Shown here piece by piece: positions 47,409-55,848 of a stretch of 64,000 nt of DNA. Origin of the DNA: an uncultured Sphaerochaeta sp. (GTDB taxonomy: Bacteria; Spirochaetota; Spirochaetia; Sphaerochaetales; Sphaerochaetaceae). The position numbers and the translations under genes were made by a program. Under the pieces are notes generated by a model. That model saw nothing but the letters and a program-made list of their open reading frames with translations, searched no databases and was not told the DNA's origin. Location of the stretch: contig NZ_OY762555.1 in the NCBI RefSeq assembly GCF_963666015.1, forward strand, positions 868,001 to 932,000, written 5' to 3'. The stretch's first letter is position 1. Each line of letters begins with the position of its first letter.

Positions 47409-49301
47409 CTAAAACGATCGGCAGGGCCTGATTCGGACATCTCCAGTGCGACTTGCTAGCGATTTTGTATTTCCATAGAAACCATGTTCCCAAGCGAATA
47501 TACTCCCATCGGGATGTTCAGATGAACTCCAATAACTTCCTTCCATTTCACCGATATCCTGTGTATATAGGTTTTCATACATTTTCTGTAGCTCGTCCTT
47601 GCTTGGTAGGAACCAATCAGTCATTCCGTTATAGATGAGATCATCGCATAGTTTTGCTGCATACTCATCAGTCGTTTCCGTTTCATTCAGCCACCTATAG
47701 GCTTGGACTCCCATTACTCCTACCAACGAAGTTGTATTAGCTTGACCCGTCCCGATAGCGGTTTTTGTGCAGGTGGCTCCGTTATAAATGGTTGAGTTGT
47801 TGACATACAGATTCGCACCTTCATCACTCAACCTAAACAGCCCAAAGAGGTACCCTGCACTACTTTCATAATAGCCTTCTTCATTTTTTTCAACGGTAAC
47901 ACTACCTTCAATCAACCTCAGGTCATTTGGAGCCGCCTCCAAATACGTCCAGGAAAATTCATCCGATTCATCAAAATAGAAAACATATCCACCATGAGAA
48001 GTCTTATCTCCTACTACATAATCTCGCCAACAAGCATACAAGGTGTGATCTTCAGCATCAGCTACTCTTGTTGAAAGACCGCTAACCTTTTCTCCCCCAC
48101 CAAATCTTTCCGTATACCACCCAACAAATATGGCATCTTCCCTTTGGGTACCAGGAAGTGCTGGATAGAGTGCATCGAACGTGACATTAAATGCTTTTGG
48201 ATTCGGTTCATCTCCACCATCTGCATCCAATATAACGGTATACGTGTTTGGATTCCATAATGCGTACAAATTTACATCAGCCTTTGGCATCGTGAACTCT
48301 TCATTCCATGCATAGCTTGTTCCTGCACCGTTAGCGAGGGTGTTCCATGTATCAAAAGTATACCCTACCCTTTGCAGATTTCCAACATTGTTTAGTACCG
48401 CAACCTTATCACCAGCGGCATATATTTGCCCATCGATAGGAACAGCTCCACTCGTATGGTCAGTACTGAAGTATGTAATTATAAAATTATTTCGGGCATA
48501 GAAAATACGCAATATGAGTGATCCGTCTACAAGCACGACTCCTTGATACACGCTTTCATCATGGTCTTCTAATTCCAAATACCCCTCATACGCTTTCGGC
48601 TCAGCATACACAGTAGTACCCGCTATGCCAGACATTGTATCGGTTTCAGCAAGGTCGAAAGATCCATCTGCTTGTTCTTTGTAGTGACGTACATGATAGG
48701 TAGTATCATAAAATGTATTCCACACCGCATAGAGATCCACATCACTCTCATCAATTTGAAAAGTCTGATCTTCTGTATAGGGGAGCCCTTTACCATCCGG
48801 CCTCGTATCCCACCTTACAAACATATCGCCACTTATCGCTAAATTTCCACTATTTCCTTTTACTGTTACAATGTCATTTTTCTGGTACAGGGCAGTATCT
48901 ACAGGCACCGTTCCACTGGTAGCTCCATTGGGATGATACGTTACCGAGTAGCAGGTACCAGTGTAGGTTCCTGTGATCACAAGGGAATCCAAGAGACCTT
49001 CTTTGTAGGCGATTGCCTTAATTGTAGTTGTGTTTGTGATGTGAAGGGGTGCCGTATAGAGTGTTCCTATAGTCGAACTCGGGATATTGCCGTCAATCGT
49101 ATAGCGAATCACTGCCCCTTCGGTCGGGCACGTGACTGCCACATCAATCGAATCCCTGAATGTCCCGGAACCAGGCGTTAGCTGTGGTTCTGCAACTTGC
49201 AATAAGTCCTCACCGACTACAGGGCAGGAAACTACACAGAGTAGCACTATAGAAAGTGCCGATATGGCCATACTCGTACATAGTATTTTTTTTGTTTTCA
49301 T
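47409..49301 (-). CDS. Large surface lipoprotein with Listeria-Bacteroides repeats
   Basis: A 630-residue protein of unknown function. The signal peptide ends in a lipobox (LLCVVSC). Domains in order: a chitobiase C-terminal-like repeat (TPGSGTFRDSIDVAVTCPTE then VIRYTIDGNIPS), three or four Listeria-Bacteroides/InlB B-type repeats with the pattern Y-x-x-x-G-A-x-S-G-x-V-P-x-D and V-x-L-Y-A-x-W, and a C-terminal DUF1566-like domain with WFLPSKDELQKMYEN and YWSSSEH. Such proteins usually act as adhesins. The start is the second of two adjacent ATGs, five bases after GGAGG. It lies against its neighbours on the opposite strand. Confidence 0.82.
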   Translation of the reverse strand: MKTKKILCTSMAISALSIVLLCVVSCPVVGEDLLQVAEPQLTPGSGTFRDSIDVAVTCPTEGAVIRYTIDGNIPSSTIGTLYTAPLHITNTTTIKAIAYKEGLLDSLVITGTYTGTCYSVTYHPNGATSGTVPVDTALYQKNDIVTVKGNSGNLAISGDMFVRWDTRPDGKGLPYTEDQTFQIDESDVDLYAVWNTFYDTTYHVRHYKEQADGSFDLAETDTMSGIAGTTVYAEPKAYEGYLELEDHDESVYQGVVLVDGSLILRIFYARNNFIITYFSTDHTSGAVPIDGQIYAAGDKVAVLNNVGNLQRVGYTFDTWNTLANGAGTSYAWNEEFTMPKADVNLYALWNPNTYTVILDADGGDEPNPKAFNVTFDALYPALPGTQREDAIFVGWYTERFGGGEKVSGLSTRVADAEDHTLYACWRDYVVGDKTSHGGYVFYFDESDEFSWTYLEAAPNDLRLIEGSVTVEKNEEGYYESSAGYLFGLFRLSDEGANLYVNNSTIYNGATCTKTAIGTGQANTTSLVGVMGVQAYRWLNETETTDEYAAKLCDDLIYNGMTDWFLPSKDELQKMYENLYTQDIGEMEGSYWSSSEHPDGSIFAWEHGFYGNTKSLASRTGDVRIRPCRSF

Positions 49302-49698
49302 CATTACCTCCCCACCACACCTTGGGTTAACACAGGGGATTACAATTGATGACCAATTACGGTCTAATCCTGATTGAAACATCTGTCAAGATAGGACTCA
49401 CCATGTGACAAGTTTTTTTGAGTCCGTACTAACCAAAGGCTCAAATGTTGTATAAAAATAGAGTTATAGTCCTAGCAAACCATCGAAATACAAGTGTTAC
49501 AAATTGCATAGAACCCGAGCCACATAAATTGGCGGGATGGAACCTTTTTCGTAGCTTAATAAGCTCCAAGCTAAGCAAAGATATTCCAAGACATGTGAAA
49601 TTCGAACTAAATATGTATAGAAAGTGGTATAGCTTAATGGAAGAATAGGTTTTTTTTGTGTTTTTGCTCAGTATTTTTCTAACTCAGCTTGGATCTCC

Positions 49699-49733
49699 AT
49701 GTGCTGTTCCAGCGGAAAGAGATCAGGATGTAA
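49699..49733 (+). pseudogene. Remnant of an ABC-2 permease 3' end (direct repeat, copy 2)
   Basis: The 35 bases encode VLFQRKEIRM and a stop and match the end of the permease gene at 47196-47230 with three differences, all in third codon positions (GTG for GTA, CTG for CTA, TTC for TTT). Homology stops abruptly upstream. Confidence 0.75.
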
Positions 49734-49739
49734 TACACT

Positions 49740-49767
49740 AGGGGAGTCTTCATCGTAAGGCTCCCCT
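49740..49767 (+). terminator. Terminator following the gene remnant
   Basis: AGGGGAG and CTCCCCT pair around 14 bases. It follows the remnant stop codon by six bases, as the true permease gene is followed by its own, different terminator. Confidence 0.65.
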
Positions 49768-49969
49768 CTTGCGGACATAAATCAATGCATTATACTACAT
49801 ATATACATATATGTATGGTCTTTTTCTCACTGGCGGCGTGTAATCGAAAATAAAGGAGTTAGGGAACTATTAAACAGAAATAGACAAATTGCCAATTATA
49901 TTCAGGTTTTTGCAGCATGTATCGGCAAGTCATCAGACCTCCCTAGTAGGTATGTTTCTGGAGCTTCCC

Positions 49970-50434
49970 ATGAATAAACGAATAACTTTTGCTATTGTTG
50001 TCCTTGCTTTGCTTCTCGTATTTGGTTGTGACCCTTCAAGTAATTCTACTACAAATGCTCCTGTATCCCTGCTTGCGATCAAGGGAGGTTGGGATTTTGC
50101 AGACCAAGGGGGAATGACCAACATTGCAGTAGGAATATTTCCTGATGAATCAGATACAACTGGAAACACCGGATCAGCTGATATCGATTGGCATCAAGGA
50201 AACCTCTCTTTCTCCTGTAATGGAAACGGGGGATCATATTCTGAAGGGGTTCTTGCAGGAACCTATAACAAATACAGCCAAGATCTCACAGACAGCAGTA
50301 TTACCGATACACAAAGTGATTTACCCATCCAAATTACATTCACGCTCGATGAGAACAACAAGCTAAGTTTTACTTGTAGTGGTGATGGACCTCTTGACGG
50401 AAAGTCGTTCCTGAACGGGGAGAAGATTCCATAA
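49970..50434 (+). CDS. Small lipoprotein, family member B
   Basis: A 154-residue lipoprotein. The lipobox is LVFGC (Cys21). The mature region contains IKGGWDFADQGGMTNIAVG, NLSFSCNGNGG and the closing LSFTCSGDGPLDGKSF, which aligns with lipoproteins A and C. The start at 49970 has GGAG upstream. An earlier frame from 49889 is unlikely because it would precede the signal peptide. Function unknown. Confidence 0.8.
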   Translation: MNKRITFAIVVLALLLVFGCDPSSNSTTNAPVSLLAIKGGWDFADQGGMTNIAVGIFPDESDTTGNTGSADIDWHQGNLSFSCNGNGGSYSEGVLAGTYNKYSQDLTDSSITDTQSDLPIQITFTLDENNKLSFTCSGDGPLDGKSFLNGEKIP

Positions 50435-50663
50435 AAAATCGCAATAGCCATTCGAATATTTGCTACACACCAAAGATTAGGTATATAGCCTCTCTGACTT
50501 TCTACACCACTTGATTGTGATGTTCCTTTGTTGTTTGTAACATGGTATTTTTCAATGCTATATCATTTTATCCATTTCTTCCCTTGATTAATCACTATTA
50601 GCCACTACACTAAATATGTATGAAAATTTCTGCAACGTATGTTCGCAGCCCTTAGGAGGAAGT

Positions 50664-51443
50664 ATGGCTCGTAGGAATCTATCACTGGTCGTTCTATTCG
50701 TTTCACTCCTGTTTATCTTAATCGGATGTGAAGAGGCAAACCTTTCAGGAGCAGGAGGGTCTTCAGAAGCACTGGATCAAGCTCATGGGTCGTGGGAGTT
50801 TGACGATGGCACATCTGTAGTAGTGGCTGTTGATCCTGATGGAGAGACCAACTCCAGAGATTTTTACGTGGATCTGGAGAGAGAAACGACCATCTATCAT
50901 ATTGAGGGCTCAGGGACCTTGGAGGGGAACACGATCACAGGGACCTATACGTATACAACTACAGAGAGGAATTTGGGTAGTCTGAGAGAAACAAGCACAG
51001 ACTCATTGAATATTTCAATTACCCTGGAACAAGATGGTGATACCGTAACAGTTTCCTGCACTGGAGAAGGTCCTCTTTCTGATGAAACATTCCAAGGGGG
51101 CTCAGAACCTACGTACACATCAGCAGACCTTTATGGGGACTGGTTGTTTCCTGATGGGACGATATTCTCTGTGGGAACCTATGATGATGGCAGTGAAAAC
51201 AATGCCACCATACATATTGTTCCTGGAGGAAATTGGGATGATGGATATACAGGACTGGGTGTGTTGAATGAAGAGACATATACAGGAACGTACTATCATA
51301 CTTCAACTGATAGTTCAGGCTCCAATATCACAATTCACTACTCTTTCTCTGGTAGCTGGTTAACTATTGGTGCAGATGCATCATCAGGTCCTTTTGCCAC
51401 CAACCCTGAGTATGATCAAGGGATAAAAACCAGAGATGAATAA
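50664..51443 (+). CDS. Lipoprotein with duplicated domain, family member C
   Basis: A 259-residue lipoprotein. The lipobox is LIGC (about Cys21). The mature part contains two copies of the roughly 100-residue domain: the first opens HGSWEFDDGTSVVVAV and ends VTVSCTGEGPL, the second opens YGDWLFPDGTIFSVGT and ends LTIGADASSGPF. It resembles lipoproteins A and B. AGGAGG lies four bases before the chosen ATG at 50664. Function unknown. Confidence 0.82.
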   Translation: MARRNLSLVVLFVSLLFILIGCEEANLSGAGGSSEALDQAHGSWEFDDGTSVVVAVDPDGETNSRDFYVDLERETTIYHIEGSGTLEGNTITGTYTYTTTERNLGSLRETSTDSLNISITLEQDGDTVTVSCTGEGPLSDETFQGGSEPTYTSADLYGDWLFPDGTIFSVGTYDDGSENNATIHIVPGGNWDDGYTGLGVLNEETYTGTYYHTSTDSSGSNITIHYSFSGSWLTIGADASSGPFATNPEYDQGIKTRDE

Positions 51444-51504
51444 TTGAGATATCTGTGATGTATCAATCACTCATTTAGATCATGAAAATAATGCCCTTAC
51501 ACAC

Positions 51505-51531
51505 CAACTGCACCGTTTCCCGGTGCAGTTG
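51505..51531. terminator. Terminator between lipoprotein C and the SHOCT genes
   Basis: A perfect 11-bp stem CAACTGCACCG and CGGTGCAGTTG with a 5-base loop between converging genes. T-tracts are weak on both sides. Confidence 0.65.
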
Positions 51532-51578
51532 ACTTAATGAGTAGTATTTCAACGATTGAGAGAATTCATGAGAAGGCT

Positions 51579-51842
51579 TTATCGCAGATCCTTCTTTATG
51601 ATATCAAACTCTTCCTTTGTCAGCTCTCCCTTTGCATATCGTTCTTCTACTATGCGAAGTGCGTCTAATGAAGCATTTTTCTTCTTTGAGGTTCTGACAA
51701 TTGCAATGATGGATAGGGTCAAGGCTGCGATTACTGCAAGGACAAACAATCCCATGATCCACATACCACCACCATGATACATTCCATAGCCGAAGCTATG
51801 ATGACCAAATCTTCCTGCGTCCCAAATTAATGAACTATACAT
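51579..51842 (-). CDS. Small His/Met/Gly-rich SHOCT membrane protein
   Basis: An 87-residue protein. The N-terminal 30 residues are rich in His, Met, Tyr and Gly (GRFGHHSFGYGMYHGGGMW), resembling copper-binding segments. A membrane helix follows (IMGLFVLAVIAALTLSIIAIV), and the C-terminus is a SHOCT motif (IVEERYAKGELTKEEFDIIK). The second of two close ATGs is chosen because AGGAGGG sits directly against the first. It follows the other SHOCT gene by about a dozen bases and shares its CsoR-controlled promoter. Confidence 0.78.
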   Translation of the reverse strand: MYSSLIWDAGRFGHHSFGYGMYHGGGMWIMGLFVLAVIAALTLSIIAIVRTSKKKNASLDALRIVEERYAKGELTKEEFDIIKKDLR

Positions 51843-51853
51843 ACACATCCCTC

Positions 51854-52030
51854 CTAATAACCAAGATCTTTGCGTAATTCCAAATAGGTTTCCCTATCAA
51901 TTTCACCTTTTGCGTATCGGCGATTTACTACATCCAATGCTGATGGCTCATGGGTTCTCATCCCTGATTTATCAGACCTAACCATGAAGTAAATAAATAC
52001 TCCTACCAGAATTAGTAATACTAGCATCAT
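51854..52030 (-). CDS. Small SHOCT membrane protein, CsoR-controlled
   Basis: A 58-residue protein with a membrane helix (MMLVLLILVGVFIYFMVRS) and a C-terminal SHOCT motif (VVNRRYAKGEIDRETYLELRKDLGY). The start at 52030 has AGGAG five bases upstream. A longer frame to 52108 would translate the promoter and a CsoR operator, so it is rejected. SHOCT motifs often sit at protein ends and assist oligomer formation. The function is unknown, but the operator suggests a role in copper stress. Confidence 0.8.
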   Translation of the reverse strand: MMLVLLILVGVFIYFMVRSDKSGMRTHEPSALDVVNRRYAKGEIDRETYLELRKDLGY

Positions 52031-52039
52031 TTGTACTCC

Positions 52040-52093
52040 TATACCCCCATAGGGTATATACGCAGTATCATCACATAGCATCCATTCGTCAAT
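52040..52093 (-). promoter_or_regulatory. CsoR-type operator and promoter of the SHOCT gene pair
   Basis: Minus strand: TTGACG at about 52088-52093 and GATACT 17 bases later (about 52065-52070), then the palindrome TATACCC-TATGG-GGGTATA (52040-52058). It differs from the csoR operator by one base in 19. The operator overlaps the start of transcription and lies ten bases before the ATG. Confidence 0.8.
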
Positions 52094-52201
52094 GGCGTTA
52101 CCCATCAAAACACTAGGAGTTCACATAACTTCATGGTTCTTCACATTCATCAGAGTCTCCAGAAGATAGCTACAGTATGTAGACAAGCCGCATATGTACC
52201 A

Positions 52202-53296
52202 TCAGAACTTGCTCCTACGATACTGATACTGCAATATTCCCAACGCTTTTTCATTTTTCCTTCTCTGCCCCATCACCTCTTCCCAGCTGAGCGCTTCTCT
52301 CCTCAGCGTCAGGTAGTTCTCATATCTGTCACGACCCAACTCCCCGGATTGCAGTGCTGTTTGCACTGCACAATCTGGCTCAGAAGTATGGCTACAATCA
52401 TAAAACCGACAGTGTGACGCAAGGGCTTTAATGTCAGAGAAACTCTCGGTAATCTCAGAAGCACTGCTGTTCATCCCCACTCCCCTGATACCAGGAGTAT
52501 CGAGCAGAAGAGCTCCAGAGGGGAGCTGGTGAAGAGACCTGGAGGTAGTGGTATGTCTTCCTCTTCCATCGCCTACGCGTACACTCTGTGTTTTGGTGAT
52601 TTCCATCCCAGAGAGCCGATTAACCAATGTTGATTTCCCAGCACCACTGGAACCTAGGAGCATATAAGTCTTCCTTGCTTCCAGTGAATCGAGAAGGCTC
52701 TCTGTTCCGATTCCAGAGAGAGAATCGACTGGGAATACTCTCAAGGATGGAAACCGCTCAGAGGCAAAGCTCTGAAGAATCAAAGGATCTTCAACCAAGT
52801 CAATCTTTGTGAGTACCAACAGGGGAGTAATACGATCAGATAAGAGAATGGAGAGATATCGTTCAATCTTGTGAAGATTGAAGTCGTAGTGGCTGTCAAT
52901 CACAATAAAAGCGGCATCCACATTACTGGCCACCACCTCACGGCTACCAGAGGAATATCCCTCTTCATGAACGAGTGGTTTATGGAACTCAGAAATACGA
53001 GGAAGTACTGCTTCAATGAGACCCTTCTCTGACTCATAGGAGTTCACAGCACACCAATCCCCTACTACGGGTGCTTGCTGCACTCCTAAATCTAGAAGAT
53101 TGTTGAATGCTCCAGATCGTTGAAGCAGGTATGTTTGCATTCCATCACTGCCCCAGTAGTAGCCTCTGTTTTCTTTGATGATACGTAGAGGTATATACCC
53201 AAGCGTACTGAAAGGCACAAAGTTTTGTTCGAGTGTGTCATTCCATCCAAGGGAATTGAGCTGTGTAGTGTTATGTTGTAGTTGCATGAGAACCAT
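52202..53296 (-). CDS. rsgA: Ribosome small-subunit GTPase RsgA
   Basis: A 364-residue circularly permuted GTPase that helps mature the 30S subunit. An N-terminal OB fold is followed by the G motifs in permuted order: G4 TKIDLV, G5-like DSLSG, G1 GSSGAGKST (about 215-223), G2-like GRHTTT and G3 DTPG in LLDTPGIRG. The C-terminal zinc site is CRFYDCSHTSEPDC. The first ATG has no strong ribosome site. An alternative ATG lies nine bases downstream. Confidence 0.95.
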   Translation of the reverse strand: MVLMQLQHNTTQLNSLGWNDTLEQNFVPFSTLGYIPLRIIKENRGYYWGSDGMQTYLLQRSGAFNNLLDLGVQQAPVVGDWCAVNSYESEKGLIEAVLPRISEFHKPLVHEEGYSSGSREVVASNVDAAFIVIDSHYDFNLHKIERYLSILLSDRITPLLVLTKIDLVEDPLILQSFASERFPSLRVFPVDSLSGIGTESLLDSLEARKTYMLLGSSGAGKSTLVNRLSGMEITKTQSVRVGDGRGRHTTTSRSLHQLPSGALLLDTPGIRGVGMNSSASEITESFSDIKALASHCRFYDCSHTSEPDCAVQTALQSGELGRDRYENYLTLRREALSWEEVMGQRRKNEKALGILQYQYRRSKF

Positions 53297-53499
53297 CCGG
53301 GTTTCTAAAGATATAAGAAACAGCCTACCGCTGTTTTGGTAGGATTCCCCGGTATGTGTTTATCTTTACTGTTCTCTGGTTTTCAAGATCAACACCGTTA
53401 CCGGGGTTGCCTTACAATCTCCAGATGATTGGTTTTCATCCAAACTCCATAGTGAAATAGTGATGTCATCACCATACATCTACTCTCATATGCAGTCAA

Positions 53500-53934
53500 T
53501 TATAAAGAGCCTTTAATATTCTTGTATGCTTCAATGTATGTTTCTAGGGTATAAGAGCGAAGAATTTCTGCGATGAGGTCAAGAGGTAGTTCTTCCAAGG
53601 TTTTAAACCTAATACATGATTTTCCCATCATTAGCTTCTTGCTTTGTTTCTGGAGCTTCGCCATTTTCTTGTCATCCATGTAGAGCGGCATGAGGTAGAG
53701 GGAGAAGCCATGCTTCTGTACTGAGAGGGCTGCATATCCTATGGGTTCCTTGTTGTAGGTATCAGGGAAAGATCGCAAGGGGATTTCATAGCTGATCATC
53801 CCCCAGTTCATACTTTCCTGGATTCCTTCTGGCAGATTCTCAAGGATCAATTTCCTGAGTGGTTCAATGACGGAGCGTTGCTCATTGGTAAGCTCCGAGA
53901 GATACTCATCTACGGTTGTTGCGTCTGATCGCAT
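53500..53934 (-). CDS. DUF1801 (YdhG-like) domain protein
   Basis: A 144-residue cytoplasmic protein of the DUF1801 family. Family motifs are YLSELTNEQRSVIEPLRKLI near the start, the ESMNWGMISYEIP loop (residues 40-52) and YAALSVQKHGFSLYLMPLY. Function is not established. The stretch 53297-53499 between it and rsgA carries a small hairpin (CCTACC and GGTAGG, 53325-53344) that may end this transcript. Confidence 0.85.
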   Translation of the reverse strand: MRSDATTVDEYLSELTNEQRSVIEPLRKLILENLPEGIQESMNWGMISYEIPLRSFPDTYNKEPIGYAALSVQKHGFSLYLMPLYMDDKKMAKLQKQSKKLMMGKSCIRFKTLEELPLDLIAEILRSYTLETYIEAYKNIKGSL

Positions 53935-53976
53935 GGCAGGCTCCTAAGATTTGATTGAGATATTGAGCAGATACAG

Positions 53977-54006
53977 TAAAAGTGACCCATCAACGATGGG
54001 CCACTT
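53977..54006 (-). terminator. Terminator of the outer-membrane protein gene
   Basis: Minus-strand AAGTGGCCCATC and GATGGGTCACTT pair over 12 bases (one G-T) around GTT, followed by TTTACTG. Confidence 0.8.
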
Positions 54007-54034
54007 GTTAAGTAACGTTTTTAGACTCTTTCGA

Positions 54035-55033
54035 TTAGAAAGCGATAGAAACGCTTGGGCTGAGAGTGAATGCGCCGTCGATGACATACTTTGCATCAAG
54101 AGCATAAGTTGCACCACCCATTGCATATTTAGCACCAGCTTCAACAGTATAAGTGGTATTATTTGCAATATCAGACAAGTCAAGCATCTCTGCCTTGAAA
54201 CTTGCGCTTACATCAAAGTCCTCAACAGTGGTGCTGTAGGAAGCCTTTGCAGCAAGCTTGTTTACATTAGCGTGATCATTCTGGAAAGCAACCCAAAGGC
54301 CAATTCCTTCATATTCACCAACAACGTCAGCAGTAATCATACTGGTTTCATTGGTAACATCCATCAAGAACTCACCAGTTGCAGCAAGAGCAAAGTCAAG
54401 ATCGACGAGAGCTGCTACGTCACCCTTTGCAGATACAGCAAGTCCATTTCCACCATTGAAATCATTGGAATAACCAACAGCAGCAGAAACACCATCAACA
54501 GGCATCAACTTTGCACTGAGAACCATTGGGTAGTTAGCCGTATCGGTTGGATCAACAGAAGCATACACTTCGACCATGTCTGAATACTTGACTGTAACAC
54601 CAAAGTTGTCATCAGAAGTAAACTTAATTCCAAGACCATCTCTGAATTCAGCCTCATCAGCCAAAACAGAAAGAGCTCCTGTACCAACTCCACTACCGAC
54701 ATGCAGTGTTAAAGCGAGATCACCCATATCCATGCCCTGCTCAGCAAGTGCCTTGTCAAGGTACAACTCAGCTTTTGCATCTACCTTGTATTCATCATCA
54801 AACAGAACATCTTCACCTGCTTTCAAAGACACTTTCCAGAAATCACCAGTAAAAGCAACATTGGTTGCCAATTTTGCTTCCGTGTCGTCTTCAACCTGAG
54901 TAATGCCGTTGGGATTGAACGAGAAAGTGTAACCAGTCTTAAAAGTGCCACTTACTTCGATAGGGGTAGCAGCAACCAAAGTTCCTGCAACCATGAGAAC
55001 CAGCGCCAGAGTCAATACAAACTTTTTCTTCAT
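54035..55033 (-). CDS. Outer-membrane beta-barrel protein (porin-like)
   Basis: A 332-residue exported protein. The signal peptide is KKKFVLTLALVLMVAGTLVA, and the mature protein starts ATPIEVSGTFKTGYTF. Alternating strand pattern and a terminal Phe (LSPSVSIAF) indicate an outer-membrane barrel of the spirochaete major outer-membrane type, though I cannot name the family. The start at 55033 has GGAG about nine bases upstream. A 5' extension to 55093 lacks a signal. Three TTTGTGTG copies lie 150-190 bases upstream. Confidence 0.75.
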   Translation of the reverse strand: MKKKFVLTLALVLMVAGTLVAATPIEVSGTFKTGYTFSFNPNGITQVEDDTEAKLATNVAFTGDFWKVSLKAGEDVLFDDEYKVDAKAELYLDKALAEQGMDMGDLALTLHVGSGVGTGALSVLADEAEFRDGLGIKFTSDDNFGVTVKYSDMVEVYASVDPTDTANYPMVLSAKLMPVDGVSAAVGYSNDFNGGNGLAVSAKGDVAALVDLDFALAATGEFLMDVTNETSMITADVVGEYEGIGLWVAFQNDHANVNKLAAKASYSTTVEDFDVSASFKAEMLDLSDIANNTTYTVEAGAKYAMGGATYALDAKYVIDGAFTLSPSVSIAF

Positions 55034-55270
55034 GACGTAAATCTCCATTTTTTTGCGTGAGAGTTTATTTGTAACATCAGTATGCTGATGCACTTTGTGA
55101 GTACAATGGACATAGATTGTGCAAATGATAGATTAATGTGAGGAACAAGTGATGTTGTTTGAGTAAGTGTGAAGCTAAATGGTGTTTGTGTGTGGTTTGT
55201 GTGCATAAATTCCCTTTGTGTGAAATTTGCGAAGGTTACACAGACACTATCGTTTCGTTTGTCAACATTA

Positions 55271-55299
55271 TTGCCGTACATAATCGATTTCATTATCAT
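55271..55299 (+). promoter_or_regulatory. Promoter of the phosphodiesterase gene, predicted leaderless
   Basis: TTGCCG (55271-55276) and TATCAT (55294-55299) with a 17-base spacer, ending six bases before the ATG at 55306. No Shine-Dalgarno sequence lies between. Confidence 0.6.
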
Positions 55300-55305
55300 A
55301 TAAGT

Positions 55306-55848
55306 ATGATATACCTTTTTGCCTCCGACATCCATGGAAGTGCATATGCAATGCATACACTCCTGAATATCTTTCAAACAACCAAAGCCTCCAAGCTCAT
55401 ACTGCTCGGGGACCTTCTCTATCATGGCCCAAGAAATGCCTTTCCCTATGAGTATAACCCAAAAGAAGCGTGCAGGCTACAAAATAGTGTGAAAGAATCG
55501 TTAATTTCTGTACGTGGGAACTGTGATTCCGAAGTTGACCAGATGGTACTGGAATTCCCTATGCTCTCAGACAGTGCAATCATGCACTTGGAACAAGTGG
55601 ATGACCGATTGATCTATCTTCACCATGGGCACAAAGAACTTCCACCCTTGGTAAAGGGAACGATTGTCATCAGTGGGCATACCCATATTCCTGTAGCTGA
55701 GGAGCGGGATGGAATGTTTTTCATCAACCCAGGCTCAGTATCCCTACCAAAGGGAGGGTATCCAGCCAGCTACTGCTTACTGGAAGGCAATACCTTCACT
55801 ATTTATGAACTGGAGAGCGGCAAGGAGATGATGAGCCTCACCATCTGA
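55306..55848 (+). CDS. YfcE-like metallophosphodiesterase
   Basis: A 180-residue cytoplasmic enzyme of the calcineurin-like superfamily, close to the 184 residues of E. coli YfcE. Metal ligands are visible: DIHG near residue 8, GDLLYHGPRN, GNCD, HHGH and GHTHIP. The family cleaves phosphodiesters, with the natural substrate unknown. The start at 55306 gives the expected N-terminus. Its 3' end overlaps the convergent histidine kinase gene by 11 bases. Confidence 0.9.
   Translation: MIYLFASDIHGSAYAMHTLLNIFQTTKASKLILLGDLLYHGPRNAFPYEYNPKEACRLQNSVKESLISVRGNCDSEVDQMVLEFPMLSDSAIMHLEQVDDRLIYLHHGHKELPPLVKGTIVISGHTHIPVAEERDGMFFINPGSVSLPKGGYPASYCLLEGNTFTIYELESGKEMMSLTI

Larger units (their letters stand above)
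49302..49969. other. Long intergenic region with a permease-gene remnant
   Basis: About 670 bases. The first half is AT-rich and carries the upstream region of the surface lipoprotein. At 49699-49733 lies the gene-end remnant, followed by a terminator hairpin (49740-49767). The rest up to 49969 holds an AT-palindromic stretch (TACATATATACATATATGTA, about 49796-49816) and presumably the promoter of lipoprotein B. A 67-codon frame at 49445-49648 has no support. Confidence 0.45.

Noticed and set aside
49445..49648. A 67-codon open frame between the surface lipoprotein and the permease remnant
   Set aside because: No ribosome site, no recognisable domain, and it lies in an AT-rich intergenic stretch. 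Too weak to call a gene.
52031..52108. A 26-codon N-terminal extension of the first SHOCT gene
   Set aside because: It would translate the -35/-10 promoter and the CsoR operator, while the downstream ATG at 52030 has a proper ribosome site.
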